This document shows, in pieces, positions 46,988 to 54,928 of a DNA stretch of 62,899 nt. The stretch is from an uncultured Pseudomonadales bacterium (GTDB taxonomy: Bacteria; Pseudomonadota; Gammaproteobacteria; Pseudomonadales; Cellvibrionaceae). The stretch is from assembly GCA_947494095.1 (NCBI GenBank), contig CANLTI010000027.1, positions 1 through 62,899 on the forward strand, given 5' to 3'. The position numbers were made by a program, and so were the translations under genes. The notes below the pieces were generated by a model. It was not told the DNA's origin. It did not search any database and saw only the letters and a program-made list of their open reading frames with translations. The first letter of the stretch is position 1. Each line of letters opens with the position of its first letter.

Positions 46988-48739
46988 ATGCCATTGTTTT
47001 TATTGGGTGGCCCTATGATAGATGTAGAACAGACGCTAAGCCTTCGCTTCCCTGCTATTGCACACCAGCCTGCTTTAGTGCGCAATAGTGCTTTTAATGT
47101 ATTAAAAAAATGGGCTTATCAAGAGGCCGTAAATGACTTTTTGGTATTAAATCAAGATAAAAAAAACATTGAATTCATTGATGCCGTTTTTGATTATTTT
47201 GATTTTAGTTACAGTGTGTCAGCAAAAGATAAAGCGCATATTCCAGCAGAAGGTCGCGTTGTGATTATCGCTAACCACCCCATAGGTGCGCTGGATGGCT
47301 TAGCGTTATTACGCCTTGTTAGTGAAGTGCGTAAAGACGTTAAAGTAGTTGCCAATGATTGGCTAAGCGTGATGGCGCCTTTAAATGATTTGATGATACC
47401 CATTGATAATATGGGTGGTGGTCGCGCTTTAAATGCGCTTAAAAAGGTGCGCGATGCCCTAGAGCAAGAGCAGGCTGTTGTGGTCTTCCCTGCGGGTGCT
47501 GTTAGTCGGGCGGGCCCTTCGGGGGTTAAAGATGGCGTTTGGTTGCCTGGTTTTTTGCATTTTGCTCGCAAGGCGCATGCGCCCATTTTACCGGTGCACA
47601 TTCAGGCTAAAAACTCCTTATTATTTTATGGCGCCTCTTTATTGTTTAAATCGCTAGGCACAGCATTGCTACCAAGAGAGATGTTTAAGCAGCAATCGCG
47701 CACTTTGCGCTTTAGTGTGGGCGAGCTTATTGCACCGGCTTCATTACTCACCGATAAACTACGCGATAAAACCCTTGTTAAGCGCATTAAAAAACACGTC
47801 TATCAATTAGGTAAAAATAAAAAATCGCCTTTTTTAACTGTAAAAACAATTGCTCATCCAGAGCCAAGAGCTGACTTGCAAGCCGAGTTTAAGCAAGCCG
47901 AATTACTCGGGGCAACACGTGATGGCAACTGTATTTATTTAGTGGCCTATCAGCAAAGCCCTACCATTATGCGTGAAATTGGTCGTTTACGTGAAGTGGC
48001 GTTTAGGCGTGTCGGTGAGGGCTCGGGGGCAAAGTGTGACCTTGATCGGTTTGATAAAATATACCAACACTTAGTTTTGTGGGATCGTGAAAGTTTAAAA
48101 ATAGCTGGCGCCTATCGTATAGCCTCAGGGCGTAAGCTAATGGATAAGTATGGCGTACAAGGCTTTTATACGCAGTCGCTTTACACCTTTAAGCCAGAAC
48201 TTGAACCCTACCTTAAAGAGGGCGTTGAGTTGGGTCGTAGCTTTGTTAACCCCGAGTATTGGGGTAAGGCTAGCCTTGATTATTTATGGCAAGGTATTGG
48301 TGCTTATTTAGTGAAATATCCAGCGCGTTACTTGTTTGGGCCTGTCAGTATGAGCGCGGATTACCCGCGCGAGCTTATGGATATATTGGTGTATTTTTAT
48401 TTGCGCTATTACGCCTTTGGCGGTGGTAGCGATTGGGTAGTTGCGCATTTACCTTACCACTTAAGCTCAGAGGCGGTAGCGCTATGCGAGGCGCTATTTT
48501 TGACAAAAAACGCCGAGCAAGCTTTTGCTGTGATGCAAACTGAGTTTGCAAAGCAAGGTTTTAAATTACCGGTGTTGTTTAAACAGTACATGGCTATTTA
48601 TGAGCCTGGTGGCTTTAGCGCACTGGCTTTTAGCGTAGATCCTGATTTTGGCGATTGCTTAGACGGTTTTTGCATGGCTGATTTAACAAAGCTTAAAGAG
48701 GCAAAGCGCAAGCGTTATATGAAGACGCATCCCGTGTGA
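46988..48739 (+). CDS. OlsF-like bifunctional acyltransferase (ornithine/amino-acid lipid synthesis), 583 aa
   Basis: Two domains. The N-terminal half is a PlsC-type glycerolipid O-acyltransferase with IIANHPIGALDGLALL (His97) and VVFPAGAVSRAGPSG. The C-terminal half is an OlsB/haemolysin-type N-acyltransferase (REIGRLREVAFRRVGEGSG, AYRIASGRK, FYTQSLYTFK, ELGRSFVNPEYWGKASLDYLW). This fusion defines OlsF, which makes phosphorus-free ornithine or glutamine lipids. A strong AGGAGG at 46974-46983 fixes ATG 46988. These lipids often replace phospholipids under phosphate limitation, but I see no Pho box. Confidence 0.82.
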   Translation: MPLFLLGGPMIDVEQTLSLRFPAIAHQPALVRNSAFNVLKKWAYQEAVNDFLVLNQDKKNIEFIDAVFDYFDFSYSVSAKDKAHIPAEGRVVIIANHPIGALDGLALLRLVSEVRKDVKVVANDWLSVMAPLNDLMIPIDNMGGGRALNALKKVRDALEQEQAVVVFPAGAVSRAGPSGVKDGVWLPGFLHFARKAHAPILPVHIQAKNSLLFYGASLLFKSLGTALLPREMFKQQSRTLRFSVGELIAPASLLTDKLRDKTLVKRIKKHVYQLGKNKKSPFLTVKTIAHPEPRADLQAEFKQAELLGATRDGNCIYLVAYQQSPTIMREIGRLREVAFRRVGEGSGAKCDLDRFDKIYQHLVLWDRESLKIAGAYRIASGRKLMDKYGVQGFYTQSLYTFKPELEPYLKEGVELGRSFVNPEYWGKASLDYLWQGIGAYLVKYPARYLFGPVSMSADYPRELMDILVYFYLRYYAFGGGSDWVVAHLPYHLSSEAVALCEALFLTKNAEQAFAVMQTEFAKQGFKLPVLFKQYMAIYEPGGFSALAFSVDPDFGDCLDGFCMADLTKLKEAKRKRYMKTHPV

Positions 48740-48791
48740 TGATGCTATTTTGTATGGGGCTATATCGTGAGTTGATTTAAAAACATGGGCA

Positions 48792-50573
48792 TTATGATAA
48801 TGGCCAAATAGCTGTAATAGTGATTAGCGATACAGTGCCAATAAAAATATTCATAGGCAAACCCACTTTAATAAAATCGGTAAAGCGATAGTTGCCTGGC
48901 CCGTAGACCATTAGGTTGGTTTGGTAACCTAAGGGTGTGGCAAAGCTGGCTGAGGCAGCCATCATAATGGCAAAAATAAAGGGCTCATTATTAAGCTCTG
49001 CACGGCTGGTTAAATCGAGGGCAATGGGTAGCATTAAAATAGCGGCCGCGTTATTGGTGATCATCTCGGTCAGAAGAGACACGCAGACATAAACCAGTAT
49101 TAGCATGAGTAGCGGGTTATTTTGGCTGGCATCAATGAGGTGGTGCGCTAAAAAAGTAGCGACGCCAGTTTTTTGTAATGCTGCACCTAAAGCAAATGAC
49201 GCGGCAATGGTGATAATCACCTGAAAGTCGATGCTTTTTTCAGCTTGGCTCACCGAGCAACAGCCCGTGATTAGCATTAAGCCTGCGCCTACCAGTGAAG
49301 CATACAACATGCTGGTTAGCCCAAAACCTGCAGCCGCCACAATAACCGCTAGTATGCCCCAAGCGATACAGGCTTTTTCGTGGCGAGGCTGTAAGGTGGC
49401 TAAATCATTAATTAATAAAAAGTCTTTATTGTATTTTTGCCGGGTTACAAAAGCTGGACGTGACTCGAGCAACAACGTGTCGCCGGCCTTTAGGCGAATA
49501 CTACTGAGGTTGCCTTGCAAGCGCTCACCATTGCGCGCGACCGCTAATACAATGGCGCCATAGCGGTCATGAAATTGCGCATCGCGTATGGCGTAGCCTA
49601 CAGCGGCGCAATGCGGCGATACCACAGCCTCCACCAAGCAGCGTTCAGAGCGGTCGGTCGCAAGTGATTGGTAGGCGTCTTGTTCGAGTGACGGAATAAT
49701 ACCGTGAATGCGCAATAAATCTGATATAGCCTGAGTGTCGCCGGCAAACACTAAGCGATCATTCGCTTTAAGCCGCTCCTCCGAAGGCGTGGCTGTCACA
49801 ATAGTGCCGCCGCGTTCAATTTCGACTAAATAGACACGCTCTAAATTACGTAAACCTGCTTGCGCGACTGTTTTGCCAACGAGCGGGCCGTTAGGGTCTA
49901 TGGCTACTTCTAAGGTGAATTCACGCAAGTTACCAAAAGCATTACCGGTATTGCGATTAGGTAGCCATTTAGGGAAGAATATCAGCATAAAAATAATGCC
50001 AGCAATGGTTACGGGTATGCCTACAAGCGTAATCGAAAACAGCGAAAATCCCGCCTCCCCGGTAATGGCTTGGTATTGCCCGTTTACCACTAAATTGGTG
50101 CTGGTGCCAATAAGCGTGAGTGTGCCACCCAAAATAGCGCTATAGCTTAGCGGGATCATTAGCTTAGATGCGGGGATACCAATTTTGCGGGACCAAGCGT
50201 GCAGTGCCGGAATCATCGTTGCTACAACAGGCGTATTGTTTAAAAAGCCGCTTAGCAAAACAACTGGAGCAAAAATGCGCGCCAGTGCGCTACGCTCTGT
50301 TTTGGGGTGGCCTAGCACTTTATTAACGAGTAAGTCGATACCGCCCGAGCCATGAATACCGGCCGCCACTACAAACATGGCCGCCACCGTCATCACGCCA
50401 CTATTACTAAAGCCTGCCAGCGCTTCGCTACTGGTTAATATGCCAAGCACGCCAAGCAATATCAGTGCGCCCATCATGACGAGGTGCGCAGCGAGAGAGG
50501 TTGCGATGAGTACGACGAGCGCGCCAAGGGTAATTGCTAGTGCGGCCCAACCTTGCCATTCCATCTTATTCAC
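48792..50573 (-). CDS. SLC13/DASS-family anion transporter with two TrkA-C domains (593 aa)
   Basis: An inner-membrane sodium- or proton-coupled anion permease. Transmembrane halves (about 1-200 and 400-593) flank a cytoplasmic insert with two TrkA-C-like regulatory domains (near 215-300 and 310-390). Typical segments are FLNNTPVVATMIPAL, LGGTLTLIGTSTNLVVNGQ and, in the repeat, TEMITNNAAAILMLPIA. Substrates in this class include sulphate and dicarboxylates; not decidable. GTG 50573 or ATG 50564 could be the start; neither has a strong ribosome binding site. Convergent with the OlsF-like gene, 52 bp apart. Confidence 0.82.
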   Translation of the reverse strand: MNKMEWQGWAALAITLGALVVLIATSLAAHLVMMGALILLGVLGILTSSEALAGFSNSGVMTVAAMFVVAAGIHGSGGIDLLVNKVLGHPKTERSALARIFAPVVLLSGFLNNTPVVATMIPALHAWSRKIGIPASKLMIPLSYSAILGGTLTLIGTSTNLVVNGQYQAITGEAGFSLFSITLVGIPVTIAGIIFMLIFFPKWLPNRNTGNAFGNLREFTLEVAIDPNGPLVGKTVAQAGLRNLERVYLVEIERGGTIVTATPSEERLKANDRLVFAGDTQAISDLLRIHGIIPSLEQDAYQSLATDRSERCLVEAVVSPHCAAVGYAIRDAQFHDRYGAIVLAVARNGERLQGNLSSIRLKAGDTLLLESRPAFVTRQKYNKDFLLINDLATLQPRHEKACIAWGILAVIVAAAGFGLTSMLYASLVGAGLMLITGCCSVSQAEKSIDFQVIITIAASFALGAALQKTGVATFLAHHLIDASQNNPLLMLILVYVCVSLLTEMITNNAAAILMLPIALDLTSRAELNNEPFIFAIMMAASASFATPLGYQTNLMVYGPGNYRFTDFIKVGLPMNIFIGTVSLITITAIWPLS

Positions 50574-50805
50574 TCATAATGGTAAAAAGTGCGGCATAGT
50601 AAGGTTTTTTTGTAAGAATTCAAAAGACTTTAAAGACCTTTGCTTATAGATATGGGTTATAAAAATTATGGGTTATATCAATGCAGAGCCCGGCAGGTAT
50701 GGCTTGTAAGTGCAAGGGTGTGTTTTATCTATTAAGGCGCAAGCTAGTATAGAATGCCGTATCGATAGTTAATACCGTGAATCAACCAATTAAAAGGCAG
50801 GCAAA

Positions 50806-51189
50806 GTGACGCGTTTAAAGCAGGTTATACCATTAGTATTATTTGTAGGGATGGCCGTTGCCGTGACTGCTGGTATGCAAAAAGGGTTGTCACAATCACG
50901 CGCACCTTTGGTTGACCCTAATCACCCTAAAGTTGTTAATAATGAATTGCCCAGCGTTGTATTGTATAGCGCGGAATGGTGCACTTACTGTAAGGCGGCA
51001 AGAACTTACTTTACCAGTAAAAATGTACCGTTTGTAGAGCGCGACATCGAAAAAAGCGCCCAAGCCGAGCGTGAATACCGGCGTTTAGGTGGGCAGGGTA
51101 TTCCTTTAATTACGATCAATAAACACAGTATTCAAGGTTTTGATAAGACGGGTTTTAAATCGGTTTATTTGGGCGAAGTGGAGTTGTAG
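50806..51189 (+). CDS. Membrane-anchored glutaredoxin-like protein (127 aa)
   Basis: N-terminal hydrophobic segment (VIPLVLFVGMAVAVTAG) followed by a glutaredoxin domain with WCTYC (the CXXC redox pair), then GIPLITINKHSIQGFD with the cis-proline. Probably anchored in the membrane facing the periplasm. GTG start after AGGCAGG. Three tandem 15-bp units (GTAGCACTGATTCAA and variants, 51186-51230) begin at the stop codon. Confidence 0.8.
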   Translation: MTRLKQVIPLVLFVGMAVAVTAGMQKGLSQSRAPLVDPNHPKVVNNELPSVVLYSAEWCTYCKAARTYFTSKNVPFVERDIEKSAQAEREYRRLGGQGIPLITINKHSIQGFDKTGFKSVYLGEVEL

Positions 51190-51230
51190 CACTGATTCAA
51201 GTAGCGCTGGCTCAAGTAGCACTGACTCAA
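51186..51230 (+). repeat. 15-bp tandem repeat, three units, starting at a stop codon
   Basis: Three head-to-tail 15-bp units (51186-51200, 51201-51215, 51216-51230), the first overlapping the TAG stop of the glutaredoxin-like gene. Each unit supplies a TAG in the same frame, so unit loss would not change the protein. Confidence 0.8.
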
Positions 51231-51250
51231 TAGTACCTGAGTAAAACCCT

Positions 51251-51946
51251 TTAAAGATCACCCGACAGCTCAAAGGCAGGCGCCGCTGAAAGTGAGCGTG
51301 TGGGTTCGAGTGCTACCGCTAAAAAAGTATTTTTAAAGCCTAGCGGGTTAACCCAATGATTAAACCATAATGCATGCTGGCTTTTTGCCAGTTGCAGCGT
51401 TTGTGGTTGGTTGGGTGTAATATCTAATGCATTAATACGCTCTAGCCCTGCACTAATACCGATGCCCGTGGCTTTGAGTGCCGCTTCTTTGAGTGTCCAT
51501 ACTTTATAAAATAAAGCCTGTTGGTTGTGCCCCTCGCATTGCTTTATCGCTTGATACTCTGCGGGAGTAAAATAGCGCTGGGCAATACCGGTTATATCGG
51601 TGGTGCGTTTTTGTAAGTGCTCTATATCTATGCCTATTTCGCCTTCATCGCTAATGCAAAAGGCAAGGTACTCACCCGAATGAGTTAAATTAAAAAAAGT
51701 GGGGTTGCCTTGTAAGTATAATTTACCTTGGGGGCGCTTTAATAAATGGAGGCTTTTAGTGTGCGTATTCAGGTGCTTGGCCAGCGCTAATTTTAGGCAA
51801 TAGCGCCCGTAAATAAATTCGTGTAAACGGCGGTTAACTTTTATTTTAGCGGCGCTATTTGTTTCTTCTGTATTAAGGCATGCTTGCGCTGCTGATAAAG
51901 GAATATTGGCCGCTAACGTAGGGATATGGAAAAGATGAATAATCAT
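51251..51946 (-). CDS. 4'-phosphopantetheinyl transferase, Sfp type (231 aa)
   Basis: Transfers phosphopantetheine from CoA to carrier proteins. Landmarks of the Sfp/AcpT fold: FNLTHSGEYLAFCI, IGIDIEHLQKR (metal-binding Asp) and FYKVWTLKEAALKATGIGIS. About 230 aa is the usual Sfp length, rather than the shorter AcpS. No polyketide or peptide synthetase is adjacent, so the target carrier lies elsewhere. Confidence 0.85.
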   Translation of the reverse strand: MIIHLFHIPTLAANIPLSAAQACLNTEETNSAAKIKVNRRLHEFIYGRYCLKLALAKHLNTHTKSLHLLKRPQGKLYLQGNPTFFNLTHSGEYLAFCISDEGEIGIDIEHLQKRTTDITGIAQRYFTPAEYQAIKQCEGHNQQALFYKVWTLKEAALKATGIGISAGLERINALDITPNQPQTLQLAKSQHALWFNHWVNPLGFKNTFLAVALEPTRSLSAAPAFELSGDL

Positions 51947-52183
51947 GAATAGCCGTGGTTAGTCATAAGTTTAGGCAATCGGTTATTGAGTTGTGTGAAT
52001 TTGGGCTTGGGCTTTAATGCGAATATGAATATGAGCGTATGGTTTAGCGTTGCTGTGTAATCACCTTTTAAACCTTTAGCAGTGCTGCACCAATGATAAA
52101 GGTTTAAATAGACGGTTTAAGTGCAAGGGCTCAAAAAGTATTGAGCGTTAATAGTTGTAGCCTTTTGTGCCCTGGCAGCTACC

Positions 52184-53278
52184 TTACTGGTTATTGCGCG
52201 CTGGTTTGTCGAGCGTTGGGTAGTCGGTATAGCCTGCTGCCGATTGTGTATAAAATGTGGCTTCATCGGGTGTGTTGAGTGGCGCACCGGCTTGTATACG
52301 TGCGGGTAAATCGGGGTTGGCCAAAAAGGGCGTACCAAAGGCAACGGCATCGAGCTTACCGGTATTGACCGCTTCAGCCGCTTCGTCGGCGCTATAACCC
52401 ATATTGCCCACGAGCACACCCTTAAAGTGTTCACGCGCTGGGGTGAGCACATCGCCTTTTTGTACTTGAAAAAAGTCAGCACGCATAACGTGTAAATAGC
52501 CTAAATCAAAATCATTTAAACGCTTAGCCAGCCAAGCCGTTAAGCCTACCGGATCGCTATCGAGCATGCTGTTATAGCTATTTAAGGGCGAAATGCGTAG
52601 GCCTACACGCTTGCTGTCCCAAACTTCACATACGGCGCTAATAACCTCTAACAGTAAGCGGGCGCGATTTTCAATTGAGCCGCCGTAGTGGCCGTCGCGT
52701 TTATTTGAGCCATCGCGCAAAAATTGGTCCAGTAAATAACCATTGGCACCGTGTACTTCTACACCATCAAAGCCTGCTGCTTTGGCGTTGATAGCCGCTT
52801 GTTTAAAGCCGGCAATAATACTGGGGATTTCATCATCACTTAGTGCATGAGGAACAACTTGCGGCAGTTTGCCATCGGGGGTGTGTACTTCGTCTTCAAT
52901 GGCTATTGCGCTTGGAGCAACGGGTTGTTTACCGCCATTTAACGCGGGGTGGCAAGATCTGCCGCCGTGCCAAAGCTGTAAAAATATTTTGCCACCTTTA
53001 GCGTGTACAGCGTCGGTGACTAGCTTCCAGCCGGCAACTTGCGCGTCAGAATAAATACCAGGCTCTTGCCAAAATGCAGAGCAGCCTTCCATTGCCATAG
53101 TGGCTTCGGCCACAATAATCCCGGCACAGGCACGCTGCGCATAATGTTCAGCCATGAGCGCATTAGGAATATGCTCTAAACCTGCGCGGCAGCGTGTGAG
53201 TGGTGCCATCCAAATGCGGTTTGCAGCATTAATATCGCCGATAGAAATATTTTTAAAAAGAATGTCATGGGTGCTCAT
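52184..53278 (-). CDS. NADH:flavin oxidoreductase, old yellow enzyme family (NemA-like), 364 aa
   Basis: FMN-dependent ene-reductase in a TIM barrel. Typical segments: NRIWMAPLTRCRA (start of the barrel), LQLWHGGRSCHP, GFDGVEVHGANGYLLDQFLRDGSNKRDGHYGG with the substrate-binding His/Asn pair, and VGNMGYSADEAAEAV near the phosphate site. Length equals the NemA/OYE class. It reduces activated alkenes or electrophiles; the physiological substrate is unknown. Single gene. Confidence 0.9.
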   Translation of the reverse strand: MSTHDILFKNISIGDINAANRIWMAPLTRCRAGLEHIPNALMAEHYAQRACAGIIVAEATMAMEGCSAFWQEPGIYSDAQVAGWKLVTDAVHAKGGKIFLQLWHGGRSCHPALNGGKQPVAPSAIAIEDEVHTPDGKLPQVVPHALSDDEIPSIIAGFKQAAINAKAAGFDGVEVHGANGYLLDQFLRDGSNKRDGHYGGSIENRARLLLEVISAVCEVWDSKRVGLRISPLNSYNSMLDSDPVGLTAWLAKRLNDFDLGYLHVMRADFFQVQKGDVLTPAREHFKGVLVGNMGYSADEAAEAVNTGKLDAVAFGTPFLANPDLPARIQAGAPLNTPDEATFYTQSAAGYTDYPTLDKPARNNQ

Positions 53279-53368
53279 ACTGTACCTTTAAGTGAAAGTG
53301 TCATCGAGACGGCTTACGTAATAATAAAGTAAGCCGATGTATTTGGTTCGACAATAATAAGGGCCTTC

Positions 53369-53815
53369 TTACCCTATTGGCCAAATAGGCGTTTCGCCAG
53401 TCTCATCATACTCGGGGAATAAAGTGATGTTATCAACAATACCATCGACGACCCAAATCGATAACTCTCGATCACTTAAGATAAAGTTTCTGCCGTTGTC
53501 GCCTAGATCATCTTCTAGTTCGAGCTCTGCGAAATACCCTGTTAGTTCATGTTCTGTTATCCCAATAATGGGCAGGCCATACAATGTTTGGCTTTTATCG
53601 GTCAGGGTGATGCAACCTAATATAAATTGATCATCATGAGAAAAGCTCAGTTGCACACCTTTGTCGTACATCCATTCTATGGAACGCTCTTCGGGTTTGT
53701 ATTTGGAGGCAATAAACGATTCAATGCGCTCAGGCTGCCCCCATAAATCTCTGACTTGATCCATTGTCATGCCAAACCGAATAGGGCCAACCCCTATTTT
53801 TGGAAATATACCCAT
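53369..53815 (-). CDS. Orphan cytoplasmic protein, possibly immunity-like (148 aa)
   Basis: A soluble acidic protein beginning MGIFPKIGVGPIRFGMTMDQ, with a pattern (IRFGMTMDQVRDLWGQPERIE) that recurs in small proteins, some of them immunity proteins. No signal peptide, no catalytic motif. It stands alone, next to a mobile repeat at 53868-54173. No toxin is beside it. Real gene likely; function unknown. Confidence 0.5.
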   Translation of the reverse strand: MGIFPKIGVGPIRFGMTMDQVRDLWGQPERIESFIASKYKPEERSIEWMYDKGVQLSFSHDDQFILGCITLTDKSQTLYGLPIIGITEHELTGYFAELELEDDLGDNGRNFILSDRELSIWVVDGIVDNITLFPEYDETGETPIWPIG

Positions 53816-53859
53816 TCATTTATCACATAATTGTTAATAAAATACAAAGCGCTTAGCTT

Positions 53860-54181
53860 TGCTGTTTGTAACTATTCAGCCGAACCAAAAAAACCCTCTT
53901 AACAGGGGGTTGATGGGTTATTTTCTGGGCATTTAAGCGCCGGGCCTTGCAGGGAAAGCAAGGGTTAGACAGTGCAGGAGCACACTGTCGAGAGCGCTTA
54001 TATAGCGCCCGCCCCAGCATGGATGCGTGGGGGTAGACTTTGCACCTGCATAGGGATATGCAAGATTAGACTTTGCAGGAGCATAAAGTCGAGGAGCACA
54101 AAGTCGCAGATGGCTTGAGCGGCCCAGCAAATGATTCATTAGCGCCCTATTTCTGCACCTCTTGAATAGTGACTGCTGTTT
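53860..54181 (+). mobile_element. MITE-like element, copy F (perfect 8-bp duplication, full hairpin cassette)
   Basis: Element 53868-54173 (306 bp), ends GTAACTATTCAG and TTGAATAGTGAC; both flanks are TGCTGTTT (53860-53867 and 54174-54181). Hairpins on the plus strand: CCTTGC/GCAAGG (53945-53963, loop AGGGAAA), GACAGTG/CACTGTC (53968-53989, loop CAGGAGCA), CCCCA-GC/GC-TGGGG (54012-54032, loop ATGGAT), TGCAT/ATGCA (54047-54062, loop AGGGAT), GACTTT/AAAGTC (54069-54090, loop CAGGAGCA). The right duplication ends one base before the stop codon of the minus-strand gene at 54182. Confidence 0.93.
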
Positions 54182-54928
54182 TTACTCTTCGTTTAAGCTG
54201 CCTAACTCAAGCAAGGTGGCATTGCCACCGATGGCGGTGGTGTTTATCGATACCGTGCGCTCAGTAACAAACCGTAGAGCATAATGAGGTTGAGCAATAG
54301 TGCTGAGTGTCGCGCTATTTGTTTCGGCTACCAGCTGAGCAATGAGGCCGTCTTTTGCTGCCAAGCGCATATTGAATGCGTTAACCGCTGCAGCGTCGTC
54401 ACACAGTAGCGCAATACCGGCAAGTGGACTGGCCTCTATAGTGGCATCAAGCTCGCTATCAGCAATATGTTGAATAACGCCTTGAGCCACAAAAGGCGCA
54501 ATGGCCTCCATCAATATTTGGCCCACTTGACCCGCCGTAATCACAGGATTACCCGTTACCAGTGCTGTAAAAATTTGGCCGGCAAGGCCGATGGCCGATG
54601 GCTCGGTGCTGTGGTCTATCGGTGACTGGCCGATGGGTGACGGATCTATAAGTGACAGGCATAAAAAGCAGCCGCGGCCTAGATTAGACAGCTCGTTAAG
54701 CTCGCCAGTTGGCCCTGGCATTGTTTGTGTTTGTGCAAGTTTTTTTTGTGCGTTAGCCAGTTGCCATAGCGCCATTTTTTGAGGTTGTTCTGGAAGTGAT
54801 TGCGCCGCTTGGACTAAGGCGTGGGCGCGCGCATTAAAGCCAAGCGCATTCCACGCCTCAAAAACAGACCCCGCTGTTTGCAGTGGGGTTGCGGGCTTTT
54901 GCATTGTGGCTTGCATAACAGTGGTCAT
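54182..54928 (-). CDS. Separately encoded C-terminal domain of PutA (248 aa)
   Basis: Matches the C-terminal aldehyde-dehydrogenase-superfamily domain of long PutA proteins, with the characteristic MPGPTGELNEL near the middle and the terminal RTVSINTTAIGGNATLLELG. In other PutAs this domain is fused behind the P5C dehydrogenase domain, where it helps to cap the substrate-channelling tunnel. Here it is a separate gene whose ATG overlaps the stop of the large putA gene by four bases (ATGA), with GGAG well placed just before it. The arrangement looks like a functional split, not an error: the two frames are each intact and coupled. A mobile repeat has inserted right behind its stop. Confidence 0.8.
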   Translation of the reverse strand: MTTVMQATMQKPATPLQTAGSVFEAWNALGFNARAHALVQAAQSLPEQPQKMALWQLANAQKKLAQTQTMPGPTGELNELSNLGRGCFLCLSLIDPSPIGQSPIDHSTEPSAIGLAGQIFTALVTGNPVITAGQVGQILMEAIAPFVAQGVIQHIADSELDATIEASPLAGIALLCDDAAAVNAFNMRLAAKDGLIAQLVAETNSATLSTIAQPHYALRFVTERTVSINTTAIGGNATLLELGSLNEE

